A stretch of DNA of 42,501 bases from positions 1-42,501 of the forward strand of contig CAITEP010000032.1 of the NCBI GenBank assembly GCA_903891475.1. The letters run 5' to 3'. Both the position numbers and the translations under genes were made by a program. Each line of letters begins with the position of its first letter. Position 1 is the stretch's first letter. Below are positions 1 through 7,096 of the stretch, in pieces. The notes under the pieces were generated by a model. It was not told where the DNA came from, searched no databases, and saw only the letters and a program-made list of their open reading frames with translations. This stretch comes from an uncultured Mucilaginibacter sp. (GTDB taxonomy: Bacteria > Bacteroidota > Bacteroidia > Sphingobacteriales > Sphingobacteriaceae).

Positions 1-15
1 ACAAAAACAATTTAA

Positions 16-924
16 TTAAGCAGCGCCTGCAGCACCCCAAACAGCGCGCCAGTTTGACGTACCGAAGGAATAACGCTCAACCGCACGTATAGTGCTGTTG
101 TCTGTAACAGGATCTAGAATAAAATCAATGTCCAATGGTGAACGTTGATACATACGCAAAGCCGCTGGCTCGTTAGTCAAAATAAACCAATTGTAAGGAT
201 TGGTTAAGAATGGGTTAACGATAATTCCACCTGGGAAATACTTATCATGACTTATTGCGTTGATATCGTTATTTGAGGTGCCAGTTCTATATGCTGAGTT
301 CAAAATACGTGACGCCTGATATGCCAACTTAGGAGGAACCATAATAGCTTTAGGATTAATGTTAATTGTTAATCCGGCTAGGTTCTGCCACTGCTTAATC
401 ACGGTGATTGCATCTTCTAGAGAAGATTCAGTCAAACTTACAGGGTTAGTAAATGTGTTTGCCAACGTACCGGTTGCAATTGGGTGCGCTGTAGAACACA
501 AAGGCTGTCCATCTGATACTTGAGAATTCGAATTGAATGCATTGTTAAATTGATACATTGCATTAATATTGCGCAAATTCTGTAAGCTCATACGGAATTG
601 CAAAGCATTCTGAGGGAACTCTGCATCGTACAAATTATCTTCAAGCGATGCCCTAGAATATTGCAGCCCGATGCCATAGAAATTATGCGAGAAGGACGTG
701 AGGTAGCCCTGTTGCATACTTCCCATGTTGATGGGTGACCCGTCGTTTTTCAAACTTGCGAGGCCTAAACCTTGCATTTCCATAGTATATTCTACAGCTT
801 TGTCACTTTTGAATATTTGGTATACATCTTTATATAAGTCTGGATAAGTATTCCAATCTCCAAATACTGCGTCTAAACCTGGGCGTAATAGCGTGGGCCA
901 ATTACTGCGTGTCATTAAAGCCAT
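16..924 (-). CDS. Major capsid protein (HK97-fold / Mu gpT-like)
   Basis: A 302-residue protein that I read as the major head subunit. It has the length and texture of HK97-fold capsid proteins of the Mu gpT type. The segment PLCSTAHP at residues 141-148 matches the 'PLFSxxHP' signature common in that group. The N-terminal part (residues 15-90) would form the N-arm and E-loop, the rest the P and A domains. The ATG follows AGGAGA at a good distance. It lies just downstream of a minor structural gene (15 bases apart) and of the scaffold and GroES-like genes, the usual head-module order. No decoration domain is fused to it. The stop is 16 bases from the window edge. The assignment rests on motif and gene order, not on a search. 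Confidence 0.85.
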   Translation of the reverse strand: MALMTRSNWPTLLRPGLDAVFGDWNTYPDLYKDVYQIFKSDKAVEYTMEMQGLGLASLKNDGSPINMGSMQQGYLTSFSHNFYGIGLQYSRASLEDNLYDAEFPQNALQFRMSLQNLRNINAMYQFNNAFNSNSQVSDGQPLCSTAHPIATGTLANTFTNPVSLTESSLEDAITVIKQWQNLAGLTININPKAIMVPPKLAYQASRILNSAYRTGTSNNDINAISHDKYFPGGIIVNPFLTNPYNWFILTNEPAALRMYQRSPLDIDFILDPVTDNSTIRAVERYSFGTSNWRAVWGAAGAA

Positions 925-939
925 TTAAAATCTCCTATA

Positions 940-1656
940 TTATGCTACATTTGTGATATTTGGCATTTGTCTGTAATAAGCAGCGCTTATTACTGCCTGT
1001 ACACTGTTAAACTGTTGACCTGCTACGCTAGTCGGGCTAAGAAACAAAGAATCAATATATAAATTGAGTGTGCTTGCGCCGCCTCGTACAGCTGTACTAA
1101 TATTCAAACTCATCTGTGATTCACCAGTTGTTGTGTTTCCTGAAACAAAAGTTGTTCCATTGCTTACATATGTAAGGAAATAAACAGACGCAAAACTTCC
1201 AACGTTAGCTTGAGTAGCACCATTTCCAGCAACTGGCACTAAGGGTGCGCCTGTGTAATTGGTTGTCTGGATGTTATAAACAACTTGTGGATCGGTAATT
1301 ACTGAACAAGTCGCAGGTACACCACCGAGAGTGTTTGTTCCTGCTGGCCAATACTGACGACCAGGTGATGCGGGATCGATTGGGTTTACTGATACTGGGG
1401 TTTGATAACTACAACCATCAAAAACACCTAAAGATAACGCGCTAAAATAACCAGGGGCTGCGTGAGTGTTTGGGTTGTTGTAATCATAAAGATTTTGTAT
1501 ATATCCGTTTGTAGATATATAGACTAGATCGCCCCTAAAAATGTTTTGATTGTAACCGGAAGCGATCAAATATTCTGAAACTTGACCATTAAAAGAAGCG
1601 TTGGTTTGCGTTCTTGCCGCTTGCAAACCCTTAGCGGTTGTTACATCTAGAGCCAT
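940..1656 (-). CDS. Minor virion structural protein beside the major capsid gene
   Basis: A 238-residue protein rich in Asn, Thr, Ser, Gly and Tyr with short beta-type stretches and no coiled coil, typical of a virion surface or decoration protein. It begins MALDVTTAKGLQAARTQ and carries several exposed-loop-like runs (for example GNGATQ and SGNTTTGES). A strong ribosome site (GGAGAATAAG) precedes the ATG. It sits directly before the major capsid gene and after the scaffold block, and has its own candidate promoter upstream (1848-1877), which would raise its output together with the capsid protein. In many podoviruses a capsid-associated protein of this size lies next to the capsid gene. I do not recognise the family, so decoration protein or head fibre is inference. 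Confidence 0.6.
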   Translation of the reverse strand: MALDVTTAKGLQAARTQTNASFNGQVSEYLIASGYNQNIFRGDLVYISTNGYIQNLYDYNNPNTHAAPGYFSALSLGVFDGCSYQTPVSVNPIDPASPGRQYWPAGTNTLGGVPATCSVITDPQVVYNIQTTNYTGAPLVPVAGNGATQANVGSFASVYFLTYVSNGTTFVSGNTTTGESQMSLNISTAVRGGASTLNLYIDSLFLSPTSVAGQQFNSVQAVISAAYYRQMPNITNVA

Positions 1657-1847
1657 ACCTTATTCTCCAAAAAAAAATTAATACTGTTTTTTAAGGGATT
1701 AAACGCACTTAGGCGCTACAAATTTCCACCCTAGGAAACTTGGAGAGTATGGATAAAGGATACAAGGCCGAAACCAGGATGTTTAAAAAGTCATACTCAA
1801 AACTTAACTAAACATTGAACATAAATATTATTCTTTATGTTAAATTT

Positions 1848-1877
1848 ATTGTATAACTCATTAATTCTTTCCGTCAA
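1848..1877 (-). promoter_or_regulatory. Candidate promoter for the capsid genes
   Basis: On the minus strand TTGACG (1872-1877) is followed after 18 bases by TACAAT (1848-1853); with TATACA as -10 (1850-1855) the spacing is 16. Both halves are close to the sigma-70 consensus. It stands in a 255-base gene-free gap upstream of the minor structural and major capsid genes. The same gap holds a short imperfect hairpin at 1719-1742 (TTTCC pairing with GGAAA) and no reading frame I can support. Confidence 0.45.
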
Positions 1878-1911
1878 TATTTAAACTAACTATTTTTTTA
1901 AAAAGTTATAT

Positions 1912-2421
1912 TTAAAACCCGGGCCGTATTGGGCCTCTATAAGAATGCTCAAATAATTTCATGGATTTTGAGAATTCCTCGTGTTTTTTATTAAGATTTG
2001 CAAAAGCTGCATTTTCTGCTTCGTGGTAATCTCGGGGACGTTTCATTAACAATTGCCCACCGCGTTTTATGTAATCGTCCCCCGATTCGTCTTTGGCTCT
2101 GAAAACATCGTTACAATATTTTTGTTGTAACATAGGATGTTCGGAACGTTTAACAGGCCACCAATCTCTTTCGGTTGCATCGTCTATATAATCTTGTCTA
2201 GGTTCTGAACCGTCCATATAAGCTATATATGCATAAACATGGTCTGGGTCTGCTTCCATTAATTCAGGGTCAATATTGAAACGGCTTTGTCCTACGTGAA
2301 TATTTATAGGGGCGCGATCATCTGTTTGATGTTCTTTTCCACGGTCAACAACCTTTTTTTTTCTAAAAGAAATTTTACTAAAAGCGTCGTTTTCAAGGTT
2401 TATTTTGTTTTCTACATCCAT
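1912..2421 (-). CDS. Unknown hydrophilic head-module protein
   Basis: A 169-residue hydrophilic protein between scaffold and capsid genes. It has an N-terminal basic stretch (FRKKKVVDRGKEHQ, about residues 19-32), a central acidic segment with aromatic residues (Tyr-Ala-Tyr-Ile-Ala-Tyr near 64-69, then DDATERDWWPVKR near 80-92) and a C-terminal region ending in PIRPGF. No membrane segment or signal peptide is visible. The ATG starts 12 bases after the scaffold stop, so it probably belongs to the same transcript. Proteins of this kind recur near the capsid gene in podovirus genomes, but I cannot assign a function; a head-assembly role is inferred only from position. Confidence 0.55.
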   Translation of the reverse strand: MDVENKINLENDAFSKISFRKKKVVDRGKEHQTDDRAPINIHVGQSRFNIDPELMEADPDHVYAYIAYMDGSEPRQDYIDDATERDWWPVKRSEHPMLQQKYCNDVFRAKDESGDDYIKRGGQLLMKRPRDYHEAENAAFANLNKKHEEFSKSMKLFEHSYRGPIRPGF

Positions 2422-2433
2422 GATTGTTTTTCC

Positions 2434-3582
2434 TTACCCGTTTTTTGTTATTGTGTAGCGTGGGTCAAAAGGCATTTTTGCAAACTTGGCTTTGCTTTGT
2501 GCGTAACGTTTAACGGCTTCCTCCGAAGGCAAAAAATATCCTTCACGCTTAGGATCTGGAATTTGCAAATTTCTTGCTAACTTAAATTCGTCTGGTGTTA
2601 AACGTACGGTGCTTTTTGAGCCTTTGTTCATTGCGTATTGATCAGCCATTGTTGCCCCCTGTCTTGATACTCCACCTACTGGAGATATTGACCTTGCTTG
2701 TTGTTGGTATTGTTCGGATTGGTCGTAATCGTTGTAGTCTTCCTCTGCGTCAGACTCTGAGTCGTCAACAGAATATCTTTCACGCATTACATTTTCTATA
2801 GTTGAGAAATACTCATCTGTAGCTATCATGTTTGAGCTATTGTTAAACTTTAATCTTTTGTTTAATTCGGCCGCAAAAACGGTTGCTTCGTCGGCTAATT
2901 CGGGGGAATATTGTTGAGAGTTAGGATTAGCCCAAGGATTACGATCTAAGAATTCTTGATAAGCTTCTGGCAAATCTTCTTCGTATTGATCTTGCGGATC
3001 ATCTGCATATTGAGATTCGTCATAATTGTAGGGATTAGTATTTGTTGGGTAAAACGTTGTATCTGAGTCTTCAACGTCACTAGGTGTATATTGTTGCTGC
3101 TGCTTTAATACATTATATGTAGTCTGCTCACCTTTAACGCGGGCTAAATCTTGCTGAAATTTAATTTCTGCGTCAATGTCGCCATCTTCTTTTGCCAATT
3201 TTAAATTTTGTAAAATTGAACGTTCTTCATTTTCTAAATTTGACTCATAAAGTCGTTGAGTGTTTAACTCACGGTTCCTAAGTTCTTGTTCTTTAAGCTG
3301 TAAAAGTCGGTTTTTCTCCGCTAATTCAGCTTGCAACATTTGATTGGTTTGCTTTTGAGTATGAACGTCATTTGTTAAACGACTTATCCGTTCTTTAAAT
3401 GGATTTTTGTTTTTTGTGCGTTCATTGTTAAGTTTTTCATGAAATGTTTTTTCAGTTTTGGGGGGAGGTTGATCACCTTCCCCATCAACAACGACTGTTA
3501 AATCTTCTTCTGAAATTTTATCGTCAGAAGGGGGCATGCCATCAGTAGCTGTAAATAATGTTTGATTTTCTCCATCAATCAT
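2434..3582 (-). CDS. Capsid scaffolding protein
   Basis: A 382-residue, highly charged protein without hydrophobic core. Residues 1-45 are acidic, 60-170 form a Gln/Glu/Arg/Leu coiled coil, 170-205 are acidic and Tyr/Asp rich, and the C-terminal third is basic. The segment FLDRNPWANP (211-220) and the C-terminal LTPDEFKLARNLQI (about 328-341) followed by EEAVKRYA are typical of podovirus scaffolding proteins, which guide shell assembly and then leave the prohead. Its ATG overlaps the stop of the GroES-like gene (ATGA) with a GGAGG upstream, so the two are translationally coupled. No protease motif is seen in it, so any proteolytic maturation would need another enzyme. Confidence 0.75.
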   Translation of the reverse strand: MIDGENQTLFTATDGMPPSDDKISEEDLTVVVDGEGDQPPPKTEKTFHEKLNNERTKNKNPFKERISRLTNDVHTQKQTNQMLQAELAEKNRLLQLKEQELRNRELNTQRLYESNLENEERSILQNLKLAKEDGDIDAEIKFQQDLARVKGEQTTYNVLKQQQQYTPSDVEDSDTTFYPTNTNPYNYDESQYADDPQDQYEEDLPEAYQEFLDRNPWANPNSQQYSPELADEATVFAAELNKRLKFNNSSNMIATDEYFSTIENVMRERYSVDDSESDAEEDYNDYDQSEQYQQQARSISPVGGVSRQGATMADQYAMNKGSKSTVRLTPDEFKLARNLQIPDPKREGYFLPSEEAVKRYAQSKAKFAKMPFDPRYTITKNG

Positions 3583-3998
3583 CTACTGGCCTCCATTTCT
3601 GACTCATAAAAATGACCCAAAACTTTTGGCAAATCTTCCTGTTTTAAAACTGCAAATATTCGATTGTCATTGATGAAATAAAGTTGATGCCCGTTAATAT
3701 CTGCGGGATTTGCTATATACACATCGGCACGCTCAAATTTTAAATAATAAATCCAGTCACCTTCTTTAACTTGATAAGGTGTTGTGTCTGAATCTTCGTT
3801 TTTTTGAAACGCAGTTGGTCCAACTTTTAAGACCTTTCCTAAATTACATTTAGTCTCAAAATTTTTAGTAAAGTTATCAGGCAAAATAATTCCACCTGAT
3901 GACTTATTAGAAATTCTAGGAGCCCTAACAATTAAAAAGTAAGATTTAACAATCGGATCAATGCCGGTTTCTTTTTCACATAAAGATTGCTTAGTCAT
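3579..3998 (-). CDS. Phage GroES-like co-chaperonin
   Basis: A 139-residue protein with the GroES layout. An N-terminal strand (YFLIVRAPR, 20-28) leads into a mobile-loop-like KSSGGIILPDN (32-42). GKVLKVGP (54-61) matches the 'GxVxxVGxG' strand, VKEGDWIYYLKF (77-88) matches the 'VKxGDxVxF' strand, and the end (LYFINDNRIFAVL) matches the last GroES strand. By analogy with T4 gp31 it would cap host GroEL and help fold the capsid protein. I chose ATG 3998 because AGGTG lies just upstream; a GTG at 4004 is also open. It lies between a small Ser/Ala-rich gene and the scaffold, fitting a capsid-folding role. Extra residues at 63-75 and the C-terminus make it longer than bacterial GroES (about 97). 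Confidence 0.75.
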   Translation of the reverse strand: MTKQSLCEKETGIDPIVKSYFLIVRAPRISNKSSGGIILPDNFTKNFETKCNLGKVLKVGPTAFQKNEDSDTTPYQVKEGDWIYYLKFERADVYIANPADINGHQLYFINDNRIFAVLKQEDLPKVLGHFYESEMEASR

Positions 3999-4004
3999 AA
4001 GCAC

Positions 4005-4394
4005 CTACTGATTAGAAGAGTCAGAAGATGTTGCAGTACTATCAACAACTGCCCCAGAAGATGTTGCAGCTGCCCCAGAAGACGCAGCTAAATCAGAAAC
4101 TACCGCTTCGCCAAAATTAACAATTTCGCCAAGTAATGTTTGGTTTTGAATTGGAGTAGGTGCATTTATTGCACTAACTGCCCCAGCGTTAGAATTGCCA
4201 GAGTTGGCGTTTTGCGCATTTAAACATTTTGCGTGGAATGGTTCTAAATCATTAAATAAATTTGTAAGTGTATTTAAAGCACCAACAGCTTTAGGATAAT
4301 CGGTTGCTATTCCATTAAGAATATTATTTTTTAGTGGTTCTATTTGATTAAAAAAAGCATTTTTTAGATGAGCTAAGAATACGTAGGAATCCAT
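4005..4394 (-). CDS. Small Ala/Ser-rich protein of the head operon
   Basis: A 129-residue protein. Residues 1-60 look helical (LAHLKNAFFNQIEPLKNNI and LNTLTNLFNDLEPF) and the C-terminal half is low complexity, rich in Ala, Ser, Asn and Gly. The end contains repeated SSGA units, encoded by a short DNA repeat at about 4040-4095. It starts the transcript that continues into the GroES-like gene and scaffold: its stop is directly followed by the GroES-like reading frame. There is no signal peptide and no membrane helix. I do not recognise it; a virion or assembly role is only inferred from location. Confidence 0.5.
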   Translation of the reverse strand: MDSYVFLAHLKNAFFNQIEPLKNNILNGIATDYPKAVGALNTLTNLFNDLEPFHAKCLNAQNANSGNSNAGAVSAINAPTPIQNQTLLGEIVNFGEAVVSDLAASSGAAATSSGAVVDSTATSSDSSNQ

Positions 4395-4411
4395 GATTTA
4401 AACCTTTCAAG

Positions 4412-4460
4412 TAATAGTTAGTGTTACTATTATCCTATGTAAGTAAATAAATCGTGTAAA
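4412..4460 (-). promoter_or_regulatory. Candidate promoter and inverted repeat before the head genes
   Basis: On the minus strand TTTACAC (4454-4460) and GATAAT (4429-4434) lie 20 bases apart, counted from TTTACA; the same pair with the same spacing occurs on the plus strand at 24977-25008. The -10 element overlaps one arm of an inverted repeat (TAATAGT 4412-4418, ACTATTA 4426-4432). The spacing is longer than the sigma-70 optimum, so this may be an activator-dependent or phage-modified promoter, or chance in AT-rich DNA. Confidence 0.3.
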
Positions 4461-4631
4461 TTACTTAACCCTATATTTTTTATTAAAAATACAAAATAAA
4501 TTTATACTTTATATTTATGTAAAAAATTTTATATTCTATTTAACTTTTACTGAAAATCAATTGAACTTTTATAAAATCTTATATTTAATAAAACATAATA
4601 TACAAAGTAATTAATAGATAAAATTAGGATG

Positions 4632-4660
4632 TTTGCGATTCGCGAATTGCAAATTTGCGA
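4632..4660. promoter_or_regulatory. Palindrome cluster, likely operator, in the 4395-4755 gap
   Basis: Two perfect 10-base palindromes sit side by side: ATTCGCGAAT (4638-4647) and GCAAATTTGC (4649-4658). The direct repeat TTTGCGA (4632-4638 and 4654-4660) brackets them with a 22-base period, two helical turns. Another direct repeat, ACAACTTG, follows at 4686-4693 and 4696-4703. This is the divergent gap between the minus-strand head operon and the plus-strand HTH gene at 4756. The rest of the gap is AT-rich with no gene I can support. Operator for the HTH protein is the natural guess. Confidence 0.45.
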
Positions 4661-4755
4661 AGGTTTTCTCCGCATATGAACCATGACAACTTGTAACAAC
4701 TTGGTAAACTTTTTATTATAAATTTGGAAATGATTTAATAGGTATTTGATAAGTA

Positions 4756-5088
4756 ATGAGTGAACACGATCAATGGCTAACATTATATGAAGCTGCAAAA
4801 TACCTAAACATTGATTCTCAAATGGTAAATTATTATGCAAGACAATTAAAAATTGTCAGACGAAAAATAAAATATGGGAATTGGTATCACGAATATTCTT
4901 TAAAAAGCTTGAAAAAGTTTAAAAGTAACCACAAACCAATAAGAAACAAAAAACAGCCAAGATCAAAATTTAGAACAACCGGTAAATATAGCAACAACAC
5001 AGCTTATACCAGAACTGGCAGCACGTTAGATCCTTCTTTTGATTATTACCCAGATATTGTTTATCACAACGGAAAATTATTTTTTTAA
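4756..5088 (+). CDS. Small HTH protein (MerR/excisionase-like)
   Basis: A 110-residue basic protein. Residues 7-45 (LTLYEAAKYLNIDSQMVNYY and the following ARQLKIVRRKI) have the form of a MerR/excisionase-type helix-turn-helix: 'shxEAAxxLxI' then a recognition helix. The remaining 60 residues are strongly basic and rich in Asn, Lys, Arg and Tyr with no clear fold. It is the only plus-strand gene in the head region, is divergent from the head operon across a palindrome-rich gap, and is closed by its own terminator at 5154-5200. It is probably a transcriptional regulator of that divergent region. The ribosome site is weak (AGGT 13 bases upstream). Which genes it controls is not shown by the sequence. 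Confidence 0.55.
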   Translation: MSEHDQWLTLYEAAKYLNIDSQMVNYYARQLKIVRRKIKYGNWYHEYSLKSLKKFKSNHKPIRNKKQPRSKFRTTGKYSNNTAYTRTGSTLDPSFDYYPDIVYHNGKLFF

Positions 5089-5153
5089 TTGTATAAAAGA
5101 TTGCCATATAAGCAATTTGTTGTATAAAAACAGACCAACGGTTTACATTAAGC

Positions 5154-5200
5154 ACCAGATGTAAACCTAAAGACACACACAGTCTACATCTGGTTTTTTT
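5154..5200 (+). terminator. Intrinsic terminator after the HTH gene
   Basis: A 10-base-pair stem (ACCAGATGTA 5154-5163 with TACATCTGGT 5185-5194), a 21-base loop and a run of seven T. It ends the plus-strand transcript of the small HTH gene. Confidence 0.75.
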
Positions 5201-5279
5201 ATCATGCGAGACTTTACTCGCACTCACCGCGATACCAAAACGGGATCCTATTTAGACGAATGATAAAAACGCTTAATAA

Positions 5280-5313
5280 AAAACCCTGGGAAAATATGAA
5301 AACCCAGGGTTTT
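5280..5313 (-). terminator. Terminator, usable on both strands
   Basis: A perfect 11-base-pair stem, AAAACCCTGGG (5280-5290) with CCCAGGGTTTT (5303-5313), and a 12-base loop. It lies 27 bases beyond the stop of the minus-strand gene at 5340, with T-rich sequence after the stem on that strand, and would also catch plus-strand read-through. Confidence 0.7.
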
Positions 5314-5339
5314 AAGTATAGTAATATTTTTAAAAAAAT

Positions 5340-6140
5340 TTATCTATACCCTTTGTTCATAGGCGCGTTGTAAGATCCACCTGTACGCGGTAGCTCTTGA
5401 TGTCGCATTTTTCCTATGCCGCCTTTAGCTCTACGGTCAACTTGACCACCACGGCGATGAGGTACCGCCTGCAGTTGTTCATTTGCTTGATGTGCCAAAT
5501 TATTAGCACGGCCCGCAACTTCATGTGCTACACCAATACCTTGATGCGCTTGATCTGCAAATTGATTGGCTTTTGAACCAAGAGAATTACCCATATTTTG
5601 AGCTTTTCCTATCATGTTCCTAGCTTGGCCAGCGTACTTGTTTAAAGTTTCGTTGCCAAAATCTTGATTCAATGCGCCTTGAGCTTGATCTGCAAATTTA
5701 TTGGCTTTTGCCCCTAAATTAGCGCCCATTTCTTGACCTGCTTTAATAGCAGCTTGTGCTTGGTTAGCATATTGAGAACCTGTATTATACGCCTGATTAG
5801 CTGCTGTTGATGCTTTGCTAGCAACACTTTTTGCTTTGTTCATTAAACCACCTAAGAACTTGTGGTCTACGTTTCCCTCACCTGGACGAGGTCTTGCCAT
5901 TCCTACCCGTCCTTCACCTGGACGAGGTTTGCCCATTCTAACCCGGGGAGGATTCATCATTCTGTCAGGGTCTGTTTTCATAGCGTTACTATGAAGTTCT
6001 ACTGCGCCCCCTTCAGCATATTTTTTATGCTTTTTTTCATGTCTTGGCATCCCGCAAGATGCTCTTTCACCATGACCACCGGCGTCATGCAATGAAGACA
6101 TTAATTTTCTTTTATATTCAGGCATTGATCCTCTATCCAT
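5340..6140 (-). CDS. Repeat-rich virion-type protein with LEA-like helices and a GGxV motif
   Basis: A 266-residue basic protein. Residues 1-40 are His/Lys rich; YAEGGAV stands at 41-47. Two copies of a 12-residue unit ending PRPGEG follow at about 66-90. Residues 100-222 form long Ala/Gln/Asn-rich amphipathic helices with repeated units (GANLGAKANKFADQAQ and GNSLGSKANQFADQAH) resembling LEA-type or apolipoprotein-like repeats. The tail carries RRGGQV and KGGIGK. The YAEGGAV motif recurs in three of the large internal virion proteins (FAKGGQV, YKEGGVV, FKKGGRV), so I infer a virion protein, perhaps ejected with the DNA. It is a single-gene transcript, with terminators on each side (6262-6290 upstream, 5280-5313 downstream). 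Function unknown. Confidence 0.55.
   Translation of the reverse strand: MDRGSMPEYKRKLMSSLHDAGGHGERASCGMPRHEKKHKKYAEGGAVELHSNAMKTDPDRMMNPPRVRMGKPRPGEGRVGMARPRPGEGNVDHKFLGGLMNKAKSVASKASTAANQAYNTGSQYANQAQAAIKAGQEMGANLGAKANKFADQAQGALNQDFGNETLNKYAGQARNMIGKAQNMGNSLGSKANQFADQAHQGIGVAHEVAGRANNLAHQANEQLQAVPHRRGGQVDRRAKGGIGKMRHQELPRTGGSYNAPMNKGYR
5876..5947. repeat. Two 36-base tandem repeats in the virion-type gene
   Basis: Copies at about 5876-5911 and 5912-5947 share the core CACCTGGACGAGGT and encode two successive PRPGEG-ending units. A few differences show it is not brand new. Confidence 0.65.
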
Positions 6141-6261
6141 TTTGTTTTTTCCTTATAAGTTAATATTTTAAAATAGTCGCGACATCACTATTTTATATTA
6201 CTATTTAGAAAATACAAATACACGGAGTATTTATTTTTTAAGGTTTTTACTTGAAATTTTA

Positions 6262-6290
6262 AATAGCCGCTCAAATAATGGGCGGCTATT
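6262..6290 (-). terminator. Terminator-like hairpin ending the terminase-portal operon
   Basis: A 9-base-pair stem, AATAGCCGC (6262-6270) with GCGGCTATT (6282-6290), sits 10 bases after the stop of the 6301-7008 gene. On the minus strand it is followed by TAAAATTT, a weak T tract, so termination may be partial. The 120 bases upstream of the next gene hold another inverted repeat (AAAATAGT 6170-6177, ACTATTTT 6187-6194) that may be part of a leader. Confidence 0.5.
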
Positions 6291-6300
6291 GTTTGTTTAA

Positions 6301-7008
6301 TTATCTACGACTAAACCAAAAAAAGTTACTACAACAAGCACTTCTTTCGATTTCTTTATCAATCATCGACATTTCTTGATTAATTTTTGAAACAAAATTA
6401 AAAATTGATTCGTGCGCTTCATACAAAATAGGTGCTATAAAAGCTACCATAGTAGGCTCGATTGTATGTTTAACCAGCGCATAATCATTCATATCTATTG
6501 TGTTCACTTGCGCACCTACAACAACTAATAATTTTTCAAAATCATGGTCAAAAACGTTTTTAATAAATAATTTTGTCGTTTCCAAACTTGAAAATACCGT
6601 TGCCGATGTGTCGTTTGCTACGTCAAGATGTCTTATAATTTTTGAAAAATTATTATACACAGCGTTAACATTTGTAAAATACTTAACCAATGAATGTGGT
6701 TTTTGTTCTTTGCGAATATAACCCGCTATTGCTTCCATAGTTACATATTCTATAAATTCTATATCTGAATTTGACTTTGAGTTTGATAACGTATCATTAA
6801 ACGCTTTCATAAAAGAAAGTCCACCGCTAACAGGATTTTTAAAATCCATTATGCATTGATCAAATGACAAAGCTGTTAAAGACCCTCGGTTTTTTAATAT
6901 GCCTTTTCTAGGTAATTGGTTTAAATCTAAATAAGGCAATCTATCGCCTGCATAAACAGCGCTTAATATACTTCCAGTTAATACAATTTTGTTTAAAAGT
7001 TTTCTCAT
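6301..7008 (-). CDS. Unknown protein with an N-terminal signal peptide
   Basis: A 235-residue protein. Residues 1-21 have the pattern of a cleavable signal peptide: basic start MRKLLNK, hydrophobic IVLTGSILSAV, then YAG as a plausible cleavage site. The rest is soluble and mostly alpha-helical, with regular Asn, Lys, Phe and Ile, and ends in a short Cys/aromatic tail (ACCSNFFWFSRR). No catalytic motif is visible. The ribosome site is strong (AGGGGA). It follows the portal gene and a 21-residue peptide in the same operon and comes before a terminator. A signal peptide is unusual for a head-operon protein. It could be exported to the periplasm, act on the envelope or exclude superinfecting phage; none of these can be shown here. 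Confidence 0.55.
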   Translation of the reverse strand: MRKLLNKIVLTGSILSAVYAGDRLPYLDLNQLPRKGILKNRGSLTALSFDQCIMDFKNPVSGGLSFMKAFNDTLSNSKSNSDIEFIEYVTMEAIAGYIRKEQKPHSLVKYFTNVNAVYNNFSKIIRHLDVANDTSATVFSSLETTKLFIKNVFDHDFEKLLVVVGAQVNTIDMNDYALVKHTIEPTMVAFIAPILYEAHESIFNFVSKINQEMSMIDKEIERSACCSNFFWFSRR

Positions 7009-7030
7009 TTTTATTTCCCCTTATTAATTA

Positions 7031-7096
7031 TTACTGGTCGGGTACATTATTTAACTCAACTGAGTTATTTTGTTCCTTCCCATTATAATTAATCAT
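7031..7096 (-). CDS. Putative 21-residue peptide coupled to the portal gene
   Basis: The ATG overlaps the portal stop codon (ATGA), the same coupling used by neighbouring genes, and the frame runs 21 codons to TAA. The peptide is polar and Asn rich (begins MINYNGKEQ, ends NNVPDQ). It may only keep ribosomes on the message up to the next gene, or be chance. No function can be proposed. Confidence 0.3.
   Translation of the reverse strand: MINYNGKEQNNSVELNNVPDQ

Noticed and set aside
4547..4840. 97-codon minus-strand frame across the HTH gene start
   Set aside because: Overlaps the divergent gap with the palindromes and the HTH gene; amino acid mix is that of AT-rich noise.
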